Shown: positions 29,625 to 38,731, counted from the first letter of the stretch. The stretch: 64,000 nucleotides of DNA from Curtobacterium pusillum (GCF_013359865.1 NZ_JABMCE010000073.1:29899-93898), one strand, 5' to 3'. Notes: generated from the letters alone by a model not told the origin. Translations and numbers: made by a program.

Positions 29625-30844
29625 AGCGTCCCGAGGGGTTCGACGAGCGCCCGGCACAGCCGGACGCGTCCGCCGAGGACGCCCCGGCGCCCCGGCAGCG
29701 CCGCGCCCCGCTGATCCCGCGGCGTCCGTCGCGGGATCCTGCGCCGGACAGCCGGGAGGCGCGGGTCGACCCCGCCCCGCCGGAACCCGTCGACGAGACG
29801 GACGCCTCCACCGCCGACGCACCCTCCGGGCCGTCGGCTCGCGCCCGTGCCGGCGCCCTCGCCGGCGCTGCCGGCCGCCGCTTCGGCGCCGGCCTGTCCT
29901 CGGTGGCCGACCGCCTGCGCGAGTACACCCCGGACGAGGACCACCGTGATCCGGGCGACCACGCCGCGACGGTCACCGACGTCATCGACCCGCACCGCGC
30001 CTCCAGTCCGGACGGAGGCGACCACGAGGACCACGCGACGCCGATCGGTGCCGGGGTCCGCGCTGCCGAGACCGCGCGTGAGGCCCGCGTGGCGAAGCGT
30101 CGCCGCCGCCTGCTCGAGCGCGCCGAGGTCCGCCGCTTCACCCGCCGCAGCCGGCACCGCCGCGCCGCGTGGATCACCGCCGCGAGCATCGTCGTCGTGT
30201 TCGGCGTCTCGATCCTCGTCGCGGTGTTCTCGCCGCTGATGGCCCTGCAGACGATCGAGATCAAGGGCACGAACCGCGTCGACGAGACCCAGCTGCGGCA
30301 GGCGCTCTCGGACCAGATCGGCACGCCGCTCGCCCGGCTCGACTTCGGCGCGATCAAGCGGGACATCGCCGGGTTCCCCCTCATCGAGAGCTACGTCACG
30401 GAAGAGTCCCCGCCGCACACCCTCGTGGTCACGGTCACCGAGCGGACCCCGGTCGTCGCGGTCCGGTCGGGGAAGGCGTTCGACCTGGTCGACCCGGCCG
30501 GCATCGTGGTGCAGTCGTCGCCGAAGCAGCCGGCGAACATGCCGCTCGCGGACGTCGGCAGCGCGAAGCTCGGGTCGCCGGTGTTCCGCACGATGACGGA
30601 GGTCGTGCTCGCGCTCCCGTCGACGGTGCGCGCGCAGGTGACGAGCGTGAAGGCGTCCACCGCGGACGACGTGACGCTCACCCTCAAGGACGGGTCGAGC
30701 GTGGTGTGGGGGAACCCGGAGCAGTCCGATGCGAAGGCGGCGCTGCTCGCGGCCCTCGTGAAGGACCATGCGGCGCGGAACCCCGGCGTCGTCGTGGAGT
30801 ACGACGTCAGTGCCCCCGACAACGGCATCATCCGCGCCAAGTAG
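29621..30844 (+). CDS. ftsQ: Division protein FtsQ
   Basis: Bitopic divisome protein of 407 residues. A long, disordered Pro/Arg/Asp-rich cytoplasmic N-terminus (about 180 residues) precedes one membrane helix ([19 protein letters not shown], near 186-205), the POTRA domain ([19 protein letters not shown]) and the beta domain. The N-terminal tail contains a copy of the dispersed palindrome (29995-30020) encoding [12 protein letters not shown] start overlaps the murC stop. It is separated from ftsZ by about 290 bp; no ftsA is present, as is usual in actinobacteria. Confidence 0.93.
   Translation: MKRPEGFDERPAQPDASAEDAPAPRQRRAPLIPRRPSRDPAPDSREARVDPAPPEPVDETDASTADAPSGPSARARAGALAGAAGRRFGAGLSSVADRLREYTPDEDHRDPGDHAATVTDVIDPHRASSPDGGDHEDHATPIGAGVRAAETAREARVAKRRRRLLERAEVRRFTRRSRHRRAAWITAASIVVVFGVSILVAVFSPLMALQTIEIKGTNRVDETQLRQALSDQIGTPLARLDFGAIKRDIAGFPLIESYVTEESPPHTLVVTVTERTPVVAVRSGKAFDLVDPAGIVVQSSPKQPANMPLADVGSAKLGSPVFRTMTEVVLALPSTVRAQVTSVKASTADDVTLTLKDGSSVVWGNPEQSDAKAALLAALVKDHAARNPGVVVEYDVSAPDNGIIRAK
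29995..30020 (+). repeat. Dispersed repeat family A inside ftsQ
   Basis: CGCCTCCAGTCC abuts GGACGGAGGCG (29998-30020), a stem with one bulged A and no loop, in the codons of the disordered N-terminal tail. Confidence 0.6.
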
Positions 30845-30854
30845 CCCCCCTCAG

Positions 30855-30928
30855 CCGCAAAACACCGGTGTTCGTCGTCCGAACCCCGGCATGCGGCGGT
30901 TCGACGTGCGAACACCGGTGTCTTGCGG
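30855..30928 (+). repeat. Long inverted repeat with ACACCGGTGTT cores after ftsQ
   Basis: CCGCAAAACACCGGTGTTCG (30855-30874) and CGAACACCGGTGTCTTGCGG (30909-30928) are complementary at 19 of 20 positions. Each arm contains its own palindrome AACACCGGTGTT or near-copy. The inner CGTCCGAACC/GGTTCGACG parts extend the stem. It lies 10 bp after the ftsQ stop and may terminate upstream transcription. Confidence 0.75.
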
Positions 30929-31138
30929 GGGACAGCGGGCGACAGGGGGCGACAGGGACGACAGCGGGCGAGAGCGGGGAGCGTGGGGGAGAATTGCCGG
31001 ACGTGATCGACGACACGCGGCGTGGCGGGGCGACAGCGTGCGGAAGGCACCCGTAGCGTCGTTGCGAGCACCACATCTACCAGCATTGCCCCTGAACTTC
31101 AAGTAGAGGTTGAGGGTTCGACCGGAGGCCCGACTGAC
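30929..31138 (+). other. ftsZ leader region with short GCGACAG tandem repeats
   Basis: 30931-30975 holds four or five near-tandem units (gacagcgggc, gacagggggc, gacagggacg, acagcgggcg). The rest, to the ftsZ start, carries TAGCGT (31052) as a weak -10 candidate and a conserved-looking segment cttcaagtagaggttgaggg (31097-31116). No additional gene is seen. Confidence 0.45.
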
Positions 31139-32299
31139 GTGACCACGAACCACAACTACCTCGCCGTCATCAAGGTCGTCGGTGTCGGCGGCGGCGGCGT
31201 GAACGCCGTGAACCGCATGATCGAACTCGGCCTCCGCGGCGTCGAGTTCATCGCCATCAACACCGACGCGCAGGCACTGCTCCTGAGCGACGCCGACGTC
31301 AAGCTCGACGTGGGCCGCGAGATCACCCGCGGTCTCGGTGCCGGCGCCGACCCCGAGGTCGGCCGTCGCGCCGCCGAGGACCACGCCGAGGAGATCGAAG
31401 AGGCCCTCGCGGGCGCCGACATGGTCTTCGTCACCGCCGGTGAGGGCGGTGGGACCGGAACGGGTGGTGCTCCCGTGGTCGCACGCATCGCGAAGTCGAT
31501 CGGTGCGCTCACCATCGGCGTCGTCACGAAGCCGTTCAGCTTCGAGGGCAAGCGCCGCCAGTCCCAGGCGGAGAACGGTGTCGCCGGGCTCAAGGACGAG
31601 GTCGACACCCTCATCGTCGTGCCGAACGACCGCCTGCTCGAGATCAGCGACCGCGGCATCTCGATGGTCGAGGCCTTCGCGACCGCCGACCAGGTGCTCC
31701 TCGCCGGCGTCCAGGGCATCACCGACCTCATCACCACCCCGGGTCTCATCAACCTCGACTTCGCCGACGTGAAGAGCGTCATGCAGGGTGCCGGTTCGGC
31801 CCTCATGGGCATCGGCTCCTCGCGGGGAGCCGACCGGGCGATCAAGGCCGCCGAACTGGCCGTCGCGTCCCCGCTGCTCGAGGCCTCGATCGACGGTGCG
31901 CACGGCGTGCTGCTCTCGATCCAGGGCGGGTCGAACCTCGGCATCTTCGAGATCAACGACGCCGCCCGCCTGGTGCAGGAGGCCGTCCACCCCGAGGCGA
32001 ACATCATCTTCGGTGCGGTCATCGACGACACGCTCGGCGACGAGGTCCGCGTGACCGTCATCGCCGCGGGCTTCGACGGTGGCGAGCCGACCGCACAGCA
32101 GAAGGAGCGCCGCTCCAGCTGGGTCGACCCCGAGGCCGGCGCCACGGTCCCGGTGGCGTCCGCGGGCGCGATCGAGGACTCGTCCTCGCCGGCCCCGTCG
32201 TGGGCGTCGCAGGAGCACGAGGCGCCGGCGCAGCGCGCCGCCGACCCGGCCTTCGACGACGATGACGACGAGCTCGACGTCCCCGACTTCCTGAAGTAA
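31139..32299 (+). CDS. ftsZ: Cell division GTPase FtsZ
   Basis: Tubulin-like GTPase forming the Z ring; 386 residues. [15 protein letters not shown] near 14, the GTP signature [12 protein letters not shown] near 102, and the T7 loop [11 protein letters not shown] near 204 are intact. A disordered linker (about 320-375) leads to the conserved C-terminal peptide [10 protein letters not shown] that binds partners such as SepF and FtsW. GTG at 31139 fits the family N-terminus ([14 protein letters not shown]) and has GGAGG 10 bp upstream; an ORF-extending upstream start at 31022 is not used. Confidence 0.97.
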   Translation: MTTNHNYLAVIKVVGVGGGGVNAVNRMIELGLRGVEFIAINTDAQALLLSDADVKLDVGREITRGLGAGADPEVGRRAAEDHAEEIEEALAGADMVFVTAGEGGGTGTGGAPVVARIAKSIGALTIGVVTKPFSFEGKRRQSQAENGVAGLKDEVDTLIVVPNDRLLEISDRGISMVEAFATADQVLLAGVQGITDLITTPGLINLDFADVKSVMQGAGSALMGIGSSRGADRAIKAAELAVASPLLEASIDGAHGVLLSIQGGSNLGIFEINDAARLVQEAVHPEANIIFGAVIDDTLGDEVRVTVIAAGFDGGEPTAQQKERRSSWVDPEAGATVPVASAGAIEDSSSPAPSWASQEHEAPAQRAADPAFDDDDDELDVPDFLK

Positions 32300-32306
32300 G
32301 CAGACG

Positions 32307-33032
32307 TTGGCAAGCGATCCGCGCCTCCCGTCCGACTCGTCACCCGACGACGGACTGGAGGCGCGTCTCGCGTCCGTCAGGTCCGGCATCTCCGACGCGG
32401 CGCGAGCCGCAGGGCGGTCGGCGGACGAACTGACGCTCGTCGTCGTCACGAAGTTCCACCCGGCGTCGCTGGTGCGGGACCTCGCGGCACTCGGCGTCAC
32501 CGACGTGGGGGAGAACCGCCACCAGGAGGCGCAGTCGAAGGCCGCCGAGCTCGCCGACGTGCCGCTGACCTGGCACTTCGTCGGGCAGCTGCAGTCGAAG
32601 AAGGCCCGGCAGGTGCGGCGGTACGCGCACGTCGTGCAGTCGCTCGACCGGGACTCCGTGGTCGACGCGTTCGCCCCGACCGAGGCCGAGCCGGAGCCGC
32701 CGGTGATCGACGGTTTCGTGCAGGTCAACCTGACCGACGACCCCGACCGTGGCGGCGTCCGGCCCGACGACGTCGAGGCGATGGTGTCGCGCGTGCTGGC
32801 AACGGGGACGATCCGGCTCCGCGGCGTCATGGCGGTCGCCCCGCTCGACGAGGAACCCCGCGCGGCCTTCGCCCGGCTGCGGAGGGTGTCCGAGCGCGTG
32901 GTGTCGCTCGCTCCGGACGCGACCGACATCTCGGCCGGCATGAGCGGGGACTACGCCGACGCGATCACGGAGGGCGCGACACACCTCCGGATCGGGACCG
33001 CAATCACGGGAAATCGCCCGGTCGCGCCCTAG
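32307..33032 (+). CDS. yggS: YggS-family pyridoxal-phosphate homeostasis protein
   Basis: Alanine-racemase-fold PLP-binding protein, 241 residues, controlling vitamin B6 and amino-acid balance. PLP Lys is in VVVTKFHP (near 48); [13 protein letters not shown] and [15 protein letters not shown] follow, and the [12 protein letters not shown] and HLRIGTAI motifs end the barrel. The TTG at 32307, 7 bp after ftsZ, has only a weak AAG ribosome site. The first 20 codons coincide with a copy of the dispersed palindrome, so the native N-terminus may have been remodelled. It sits between ftsZ and sepF as in other Gram-positives. Confidence 0.92.
   Translation: MASDPRLPSDSSPDDGLEARLASVRSGISDAARAAGRSADELTLVVVTKFHPASLVRDLAALGVTDVGENRHQEAQSKAAELADVPLTWHFVGQLQSKKARQVRRYAHVVQSLDRDSVVDAFAPTEAEPEPPVIDGFVQVNLTDDPDRGGVRPDDVEAMVSRVLATGTIRLRGVMAVAPLDEEPRAAFARLRRVSERVVSLAPDATDISAGMSGDYADAITEGATHLRIGTAITGNRPVAP
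32320..32365 (+). repeat. Dispersed repeat family A across the yggS start
   Basis: CGCGCCTCCCGTCCG (32320-32334) and CGGACTGGAGGCGCG (32351-32365) are complementary at 14 of 15 positions with a 16-base loop. The hairpin begins 11 bp inside the coding sequence and could impede translation initiation. Confidence 0.7.
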
Positions 33033-33075
33033 CCTCGTTCCAAGGGCATCCACGAGCACGAACTCCGGAGGAACC

Positions 33076-33642
33076 ATGGCCAACCCGCTGAAGAAGACGA
33101 TGGTCTACCTCGGCCTCGCCGACGAGGAACTCGAGTACGAGGACGAGCAGCCGCAGCAGCAGCCCGTGCGGCAGCAGTCCGCTCCGGCCCCTGCGCCCGC
33201 CCCCGCTCCGGCCGCTCCCGAGACGCCCGCGCCCGCCGCGGTCGCGGTGGCGCCCGTCGCCGCCGAGCCCAAGACGCACACCCACCAGCGCGGTGCCCAG
33301 GTCACCCCGCTCCGCCGCTCGCACACGACCGCACAGAAGGCAGCACCGGTCCAGGAAATGAACGAGATCCTCACCGTCCACCCGCGCGAGTACAAGGACG
33401 CCCAGTCCATCGCCGAGAGCTTCCGCGACGGCATCCCCGTCATCATCAACCTCTCCCAGATGACCGAGGCCGACGCGCGCCGCATGATCGACTTCGCCTC
33501 GGGGCTGTCGCTCGGCCTCTACGGCAAGATCGAGCGCGTCACGAACAAGGTCTTCCTCCTCTCGCCCGCCCACGTCGCCGTGAGCGGTGAGACGCCTGAG
33601 GTAGAGTCCGACATCGAGGCGTCCTTCTTCGCCCAGTCCTGA
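33076..33642 (+). CDS. sepF: Division protein SepF
   Basis: FtsZ membrane-anchoring protein, 188 residues. The N-terminal [16 protein letters not shown] amphipathic segment would bind membrane. A Pro/Ala/Gln-rich linker (about 20-85) precedes the SepF core ([19 protein letters not shown] to VFLLSP, about 95-170) that forms dimers and binds the FtsZ tail. ATG has CCGGAGGAACC ahead. In actinobacteria, which lack FtsA, SepF is the main membrane tether of FtsZ. Confidence 0.95.
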   Translation: MANPLKKTMVYLGLADEELEYEDEQPQQQPVRQQSAPAPAPAPAPAAPETPAPAAVAVAPVAAEPKTHTHQRGAQVTPLRRSHTTAQKAAPVQEMNEILTVHPREYKDAQSIAESFRDGIPVIINLSQMTEADARRMIDFASGLSLGLYGKIERVTNKVFLLSPAHVAVSGETPEVESDIEASFFAQS

Positions 33643-33713
33643 GTCCCTCAGGCCCACCCGCCCCGTGAGCGTCGCCACGTGACGACGCCCACCCGAGCCG
33701 AGCGAGCCCCATC

Positions 33714-34001
33714 GTGTCCGCGATCTTCACGATCCTGTACTTCCTCCTCCTGCTCTACTTCTTCGTGATGTGGGGGCGGTTCGCGCTCGACATGGTGCAG
33801 GCGTACAACCGTTCCTGGCGGCCTCGCGGCGGACTGCTCGTGGTCTCCGAGGTCGTCTACACCGTGACCGACCCGCCGATCCGCACCGTCCGCAAGGCGC
33901 TCCCGCCGCTGCGGATGGGACCAGTGGCGCTCGACTTCGGCTGGACGATCGTGATGCTCGTGGTCATCATCGCGATGACGATCGTCCGCTACCTGATCTA
34001 G
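33714..34001 (+). CDS. yggT: YggT-family membrane protein
   Basis: A 95-residue YggT/YlmG protein with two membrane segments (residues 3-23 and 72-92) joined by the conserved loop containing VYTVTDPPIRTVRKALPPL. GTG start at 33714, 71 bp after sepF, with GAGC as a weak ribosome site. Usual neighbour of sepF and divIVA; role in envelope organisation inferred. Confidence 0.9.
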   Translation: MSAIFTILYFLLLLYFFVMWGRFALDMVQAYNRSWRPRGGLLVVSEVVYTVTDPPIRTVRKALPPLRMGPVALDFGWTIVMLVVIIAMTIVRYLI

Positions 34002-34126
34002 CGCCGGGTCAGCCGCGACACGCGCCACGCCCAGGTCATGGTCACGGTTCACGGCCGCCGTCGGTGTACGGTGGTCGGGATCGATGCTCGCTCCGGCGTG
34101 GCATCCGCACCGCTCGGCGCGACTGG

Positions 34127-34132
34127 TACATT
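34127..34132 (+). promoter_or_regulatory. Extended -10 TGGTACATT for divIVA
   Basis: TGG precedes TACATT at 34124-34132, matching a TGn-extended -10, 54 bp before the divIVA ATG. No clear -35. The 185-bp gap after yggT has no other feature. Confidence 0.4.
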
Positions 34133-34186
34133 CGGTCGCGACGCAAGTGGTTCCACACGTTCAGCAGTTCTATTGAGGTGACGGCA

Positions 34187-34870
34187 ATGGCTTTGACGCC
34201 GGAAGACGTAGTCAACAAGCGGTTCCAGCCGACGAAGTTCCGCGAAGGCTACGACCAGGACGAGGTCGACGACTTCCTCGACGAGGTCGTGGTCGAGCTG
34301 CGTCGCCTGACCGCGGAGAACGACGAGCTCCGTCAGCGCCTGCAGGCTGCTGAGTCGGCTCCGAAGCCGGCCCAGGCCGAGCAGCCCGCACCGACCCCCG
34401 AGCCCGAGCCGGAGCCCGCCCCCGTGGCCGCCGCCCCGGAGCCCGCTCCGGTCGCCGCCGCCGCGCCGGCCACCACGGTCCCCGCGGACGAGGACACCGA
34501 GGGCACCACGAACCTCCTCACGCTCGCCCGACGTCTCCACGAGGAGCACGTGCGCGAGGGTGTCGAGAAGCGCGACGCGCTCATCGCCGAGGGCACCGCC
34601 CAGGCCGCCCGCCTCGTGTCCGAGGCCGAGGCCAAGCAGCGCCAGATCATCGCCGACACCGAGAACGCCAACCGTCAGCGTGTCGCGGTGCTCGAGCAGG
34701 AGCAGCGCCAGCTCGAGGGCAAGATCGACGAGCTCCGCACCTTCGAGCGTGACTACCGCGCACAGCTCAAGAGCTACATCCAGGGTCAGCTCGCCGAGCT
34801 GGACGGCTCGGGCCCCGAGCAGTCCGGTCTCACCCCGGCGCCGGCATCGGCGCAGGGCTTCGGCAACTGA
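34187..34870 (+). CDS. divIVA: Polar growth protein DivIVA (Wag31)
   Basis: A 227-residue coiled-coil protein that marks negatively curved membrane and directs polar wall growth in actinobacteria. The conserved N-terminal domain (TPEDVVNKRFQPTKFREGYD, then QDEVDDFLDEV) is followed by a first coiled coil, a Pro/Ala/Glu-rich linker (about 60-100), and a long second coiled coil (about 115-205). ATG at 34187 has GAGGTGA 6 bp ahead. In mycobacteria the homologue is phosphorylated by PASTA kinases; the kinase at 10038-12065 is a candidate here. Confidence 0.96.
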   Translation: MALTPEDVVNKRFQPTKFREGYDQDEVDDFLDEVVVELRRLTAENDELRQRLQAAESAPKPAQAEQPAPTPEPEPEPAPVAAAPEPAPVAAAAPATTVPADEDTEGTTNLLTLARRLHEEHVREGVEKRDALIAEGTAQAARLVSEAEAKQRQIIADTENANRQRVAVLEQEQRQLEGKIDELRTFERDYRAQLKSYIQGQLAELDGSGPEQSGLTPAPASAQGFGN

Positions 34871-34872
34871 CG

Positions 34873-35535
34873 TTGTCGCGACCAGCATCACGAGCGAAGG
34901 TCAGTGTCCGCGCGATCGCGGGACTGGCCTTCGCCGCTGTCGTCGTGGTGGCGCTCGACCAGGGCGTGAAGGCGCTCGTCGTCGCCAACCTGCCGTACGG
35001 CACCGTCGTCCCCGTGCTCGGGAGCGCCCTGCAGTTCCTGTACGTCCGGAACCCGGGCGCCGCGTTCTCGTTCGCGGTGAACATGACGTGGGTCTTCTCG
35101 ATCGTGTCGACCGCCGTCGTGGTCGCGATCATCGTCTTCGCGCGTCGCATCCGCTCGATGTGGTGGGCGCTCGTGCTCGGCATGCTCCTCGGCGGGGCGC
35201 TCGGCAACCTGCTCGACCGGCTCTTCCGTGAGCCCGGGTTCGGTCGCGGTCACGTGGTGGACTTCATCTCCACGCCGTGGATGATGCCCGCGATCTACAA
35301 CGTCGCCGACTCGTTCATCTGCGTGAGCATGGTGATCTTCGTCCTGCTCGTCATCTTCGGCGTGAACCTCGACGGTTCCCGCGCCCTCTCGGCGAAGCAG
35401 CAGCGCGCGGCAGATGCCGCGGGAGCCCCGGGTGACGCCTCCGTGGCGGACGGCCACCGCGCCTCCAGGCCCCTCATGGACGACCCGCGCGCGCCGCGTG
35501 ACGGGCGGGACTCCCTCGGGCACGACGCGACGTGA
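34873..35535 (+). CDS. lspA: Lipoprotein signal peptidase
   Basis: Aspartic membrane peptidase that cleaves prolipoprotein signal peptides, 220 residues with four membrane helices. Catalytic Asp residues are in GNLLDR (near 115) and NVADSF (near 146); NPGAAFS is also typical. The last 50 residues form a polar tail absent from most family members; part of it (HRASRPL) is encoded by a repeat copy at 35457-35471. TTG start, 2 bp after the divIVA stop; 4-bp overlap with rluD. Confidence 0.95.
   Translation: MSRPASRAKVSVRAIAGLAFAAVVVVALDQGVKALVVANLPYGTVVPVLGSALQFLYVRNPGAAFSFAVNMTWVFSIVSTAVVVAIIVFARRIRSMWWALVLGMLLGGALGNLLDRLFREPGFGRGHVVDFISTPWMMPAIYNVADSFICVSMVIFVLLVIFGVNLDGSRALSAKQQRAADAAGAPGDASVADGHRASRPLMDDPRAPRDGRDSLGHDAT
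35457..35471 (+). repeat. Dispersed repeat family A, single arm in lspA
   Basis: CCGCGCCTCCAGGCC lies in the codons of the variable C-terminal tail of LspA, in the same reading phase (R-A-S) as the ftsQ and fadD copies. Confidence 0.5.
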
Positions 35536-36455
35536 CCGAGAGTCGTTCGCTGCCCGTCCCGGACGGGCTCGCCGGTGAGCGTGTCGACGCCGCCATCGCG
35601 AAGCTCCTCGGGTTCAGCCGGTCCTTCGTGGCCGACGTCGTGGCCGACGGTGGCGTGCGCGTCGACGGCGTCGTCGTCGACAAGTCCGACCGGTTGCACG
35701 CCGACTCGTGGCTCGAGGTCGAGTGGACCCCGAAGGAAGCACCGCGGATCGTCCCCGTCGAGGTGCCCGGCATGACGGTCGTGCACGACGACGAGGACAT
35801 CGTCGTCGTCGACAAGCCGATCGGTGTCGCCGCACACCCGTCACCGGGTTGGGACGGGCCCACGGTCCCCGGCGGGCTCGCCGCGGCCGGCTTCACCATC
35901 GCGACCTCGGGTGCCGCCGAGCGCGCGGGCATCGTGCACCGCCTCGACGTCGGCACCTCCGGCCTGATGGTCGTCGCGAAGACCGAGCTGGCGTACACGC
36001 ACCTCAAGCGGGCGTTCAAGGAGCGCACGGTCGACAAGGTCTACCACGCGCTCGCGCAGGGCCACCCGGACCCCACCTCGGGCACGATCGACGCGCCCAT
36101 CGGCCGGCACCCGTCGAGCGACTGGAAGTTCGCAGTCACCGCGGACGGGAAGCCGAGCGTCACGCACTACGAGACGCTCGAGGCGTTCCGGTCGGCGACC
36201 CTGCTCGAGGTGCACCTCGAGACCGGGCGGACGCACCAGATCCGCGTGCACATGGCCGCGACCCGGCACCCGCTCGTCGGCGACACGATGTACGGGGCCG
36301 ACCCCGTGCTCGCGAACGAACTCGGGCTGACGCGTCAGTGGCTCGACGCGGTGCGGCTCGGGTTCGAGCACCCGCGCACGGGGGAGTGGGTGTCGTACTC
36401 GGCGGAGTACCCGGAGGACCTGCAGCAGGCGCTCGACCGCATCCGCGCCGCGTAG
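35532..36455 (+). CDS. rluD: 23S rRNA pseudouridine synthase, RluD family
   Basis: RluA/RluD-family synthase of 307 residues. An N-terminal S4 RNA-binding domain (about 15-75) precedes the catalytic domain with [13 protein letters not shown] near 95 and [16 protein letters not shown] near 136, whose Asp is the catalytic nucleophile; [10 protein letters not shown] near 236. GTG start overlaps the lspA stop, a coupling common in actinobacteria and Bacilli. Confidence 0.94.
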   Translation: MTESRSLPVPDGLAGERVDAAIAKLLGFSRSFVADVVADGGVRVDGVVVDKSDRLHADSWLEVEWTPKEAPRIVPVEVPGMTVVHDDEDIVVVDKPIGVAAHPSPGWDGPTVPGGLAAAGFTIATSGAAERAGIVHRLDVGTSGLMVVAKTELAYTHLKRAFKERTVDKVYHALAQGHPDPTSGTIDAPIGRHPSSDWKFAVTADGKPSVTHYETLEAFRSATLLEVHLETGRTHQIRVHMAATRHPLVGDTMYGADPVLANELGLTRQWLDAVRLGFEHPRTGEWVSYSAEYPEDLQQALDRIRAA

Positions 36456-36489
36456 CGGCGCGGCGCGGCGCGGGCGGCCGGCCGGACCC

Positions 36490-36575
36490 GAGGTTCCAAA
36501 ATTTCGGCATCTCGGCGCCGCCGGCGCTCGGCCGTGGAACCCCGGCACGACGCGCGCAGTGTGTCCTGGAACCCC
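36490..36575 (+). repeat. GAGGTTCCA / TGGAACCCC repeats
   Basis: GAGGTTCCA (36490-36498) faces TGGAACCCC (36535-36543), and a second TGGAACCCC follows at 36567-36575. The AT-rich centre ccaaaatttcgg is unusual for this GC content. Intergenic, after rluD. Confidence 0.55.
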
Positions 36576-36604
36576 GCGAAGGAGCGTCCGGCGTGTCGGT
36601 CGGG

Positions 36605-36660
36605 CCGGGGCGGACGGGAGGCGCGTGGCGGCGCCGCCACGCGCCTCCCGTCCGCCCCGG
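36605..36660 (+). terminator. Perfect 56-bp palindrome between convergent genes
   Basis: Two 28-base halves (left half begins CCGGGGCGGACGGGAGGCGC, right half is its exact complement) meet without a loop. The core of each half is the family A sequence CGGACGGGAGGCGCG. It lies between rluD and the MFS gene, 11 bp before the MFS stop, and would act as a bidirectional terminator. Confidence 0.85.
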
Positions 36661-36671
36661 CTAGGTCGCAT

Positions 36672-38084
36672 TCAGCTGGCAGTCGTGCGCGCGGGCTCGG
36701 CCTGGGCGGGGGCAGCGGGCGCGGCAGCGGACTGCCGACCGGGGAGGAGCGCGGCCATCGCCGTCGCGAAGGCCGTGATGCCGATCGCCCACCAGAACGC
36801 CTGCTGGAACGCGGCCGCCGGGTCGCCCCCGGCCGCGGCGCCCGCGAGCACGACCGCGAGCACCGCCGTCCCGAACGCGCCGCCGAGCTGCTGCGACAGG
36901 CGCGTGATCGTGCTGGCGTGCGGCATCTCCGGCCGAGCGAGTCCGACGAACCCGACCGCCATGATCGGGATCATCACCGCCCCGAGTCCCAGACCGCGGA
37001 CCACGAGGACGAGTCCGATCCACCACGGGTTCGTCGAGCCGTCGGCGAACGCGAACGGGATCGTCGCCAGGAGCACGATCGCGAAGCCCACGATGGCGAC
37101 GGTGCGCGCGCCGATCCGGTCGGTGAGGCGTCCGGCCAGCGAACGGCTGAGCAGCGAGCCGACACCCTGCGGGATGAGCAGGAGTCCCGCACCGAGTGCG
37201 TCCGCGCCGCGCAGCTCCTGGAAGGACAGCGGGAGCAGGAGCATGCCGCCGTAGAGCGCGGCGCCCATCAGGAACATCAGGGTCGCGGCGGCGGCGAGCG
37301 GACGGTGCCGGAGCAGCGCGAGGTCCACGAGAGCTGCCTCGCGGCGGCGCGTGGCCCAGAGGACGAACGCGACGAGGAGCACGAGGCCGGCGGCGAGCGG
37401 CGCCCAGACGTCGGGGCGGGCGAACCCGTCGGTCCGGCTCGCGTTGCTCAGCCCGAACAGGACGCCGACGACGGCGGGGGAGAGGAGCACGAGCCCGACG
37501 GCGTCGAGGCGGGCCCTCCCGGTGGGACCGTCAGCGGGGATGAACCGCCATGCGAGGACCAGTCCGACGACGGCGAACGGCACGTTGACCCAGAACAGCC
37601 ACGGCCAGCTGCCGGCGCCGAGGATGAGCCCGCCGATGATCGGTCCGAGGATGGGGCCGAGGGCGGTGGGGAGCGACACGATCGACATGAGCTTCCCGAC
37701 GCTCCGGCCGCCGGCCGCTTGCATGAGCAGCGTCGTCAGGAGCGGCATCATGGCGCCGGCGCCGATGCCCTGGACGACCCGGAAGACGATGAGGCTGGTG
37801 ACGTCCCAGGCCAGCGAGCAGAGGACGCTGCCGACGAGGAACACGACGAGCGACGCCATCCAGAGGCGGCGTCCGCCGACACGGTTCTGCAACCAGCCGA
37901 TGAGCGGCACGGTGACGCCCATCGCGAGGAGGTAGCCCGTGCTCACCCACTGGATCGTCTCGACGCTGGCGTGCAGGTCGTGACTCAGGGTGTGCAGGGC
38001 GACGCTGACGATCGTCGAGTCGAACAGCGGCGCCATCGCGCCGACGACGAGCGCGATGGCGAGTCTGCTGAGGTTCCGGTCCAC
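36672..38084 (-). CDS. MFS multidrug exporter, DHA2 (14-helix) family
   Basis: A 470-residue proton-coupled exporter with about 14 membrane segments. Family hallmarks: PLFDSTIVSVALHTLS in helix 1, GWLQNRVGGRRLWM between helices 2 and 3, and the antiporter motif C region LPTALGPILGPIIGGLI in helix 5. GTG at 38084 has AAGGAG 5 bp ahead. Divergent from a TetR regulator that probably controls it; substrate not predictable from sequence. Confidence 0.93.
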   Translation of the reverse strand: MDRNLSRLAIALVVGAMAPLFDSTIVSVALHTLSHDLHASVETIQWVSTGYLLAMGVTVPLIGWLQNRVGGRRLWMASLVVFLVGSVLCSLAWDVTSLIVFRVVQGIGAGAMMPLLTTLLMQAAGGRSVGKLMSIVSLPTALGPILGPIIGGLILGAGSWPWLFWVNVPFAVVGLVLAWRFIPADGPTGRARLDAVGLVLLSPAVVGVLFGLSNASRTDGFARPDVWAPLAAGLVLLVAFVLWATRRREAALVDLALLRHRPLAAAATLMFLMGAALYGGMLLLPLSFQELRGADALGAGLLLIPQGVGSLLSRSLAGRLTDRIGARTVAIVGFAIVLLATIPFAFADGSTNPWWIGLVLVVRGLGLGAVMIPIMAVGFVGLARPEMPHASTITRLSQQLGGAFGTAVLAVVLAGAAAGGDPAAAFQQAFWWAIGITAFATAMAALLPGRQSAAAPAAPAQAEPARTTAS

Positions 38085-38109
38085 GATGCTCCTTGGATAC
38101 GCGTTCGTT

Positions 38110-38145
38110 TCTTAACGAGCACGACGGTAGCCCTCGTGGTTAAGA
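38110..38145. promoter_or_regulatory. Operator and divergent -10 boxes of the MFS/TetR pair
   Basis: TCTTAACGAG (38110-38119) faces CTCGTGGTTAAGA (38133-38145), an imperfect dyad of TTAAGA-containing half sites. Each half overlaps a possible -10: TAAGAT (38141-38146) toward tetR and TAAGAA on the other strand toward the exporter. One repressor bound here could shut both genes. Confidence 0.5.
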
Positions 38146-38152
38146 TACGCAA

Positions 38153-38731
38153 GTGGATCTTGTGAAGACGCGTCGTCGCGGAGTCGAACTCGAGGAAGCC
38201 CTGCTCGACGCCGCCTGGGCGGAGCTGCAGGAGGTCGGGTACCCCGCCTTCACGTTCGAGGGCGTGGCGGCCCGGGCCGGGACGTCGAAGCCGGTCCTCT
38301 ACCGGCGTTGGCCGGCGAAGGTGGACCTCGTGCTCGCGGCGCTCCAGCACGGCGGCCTCTTCTCGCGGCGCGAGCTCGTCGACACCGGGTCGCTCCGGAG
38401 CGACGTGCTGCACGCGCTCCGCGACTTCAACGCCTACCGCTCGGGCTTCATGGCGGCCATCAGCGTGTACATGGCGAGCATCAACGTCGAGACCGGACTG
38501 TCCCCGGCGGACCTCCGGGACCGGTTGCTCGGCGGGCGGTCGACGATCGGTCGGGTGATGCTCGAGCGGGCCGCCGCGCGCGGGGAGATCCCGGCGCGGG
38601 ACTGGTCGGACGGGATCGCCTCGCTGCCGTCCGACCTGGTGCGACACGACCTCGTGATGTCGCTCAAGCCGCTGCCGGACAGCCGGATCGTCGAGATCGT
38701 CGACGACATCTGGCTGCCGCTCGTGCGCTGA
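38153..38731 (+). CDS. TetR-family transcriptional regulator
   Basis: A 192-residue repressor. N-terminal helix-turn-helix: ALLDAAWAELQEVGYPAFTF, then VAARAGTSKPVLYRRWPAK (about 16-58), followed by a helical ligand domain with a C-terminal TetR_C-like segment. GTG at 38153 comes 6 bp after the -10 TAAGAT and has no ribosome site, suggesting leaderless translation; GTG at 38162 is an alternative. It is divergent from the MFS exporter and probably senses its substrate. Confidence 0.92.
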   Translation: MDLVKTRRRGVELEEALLDAAWAELQEVGYPAFTFEGVAARAGTSKPVLYRRWPAKVDLVLAALQHGGLFSRRELVDTGSLRSDVLHALRDFNAYRSGFMAAISVYMASINVETGLSPADLRDRLLGGRSTIGRVMLERAAARGEIPARDWSDGIASLPSDLVRHDLVMSLKPLPDSRIVEIVDDIWLPLVR

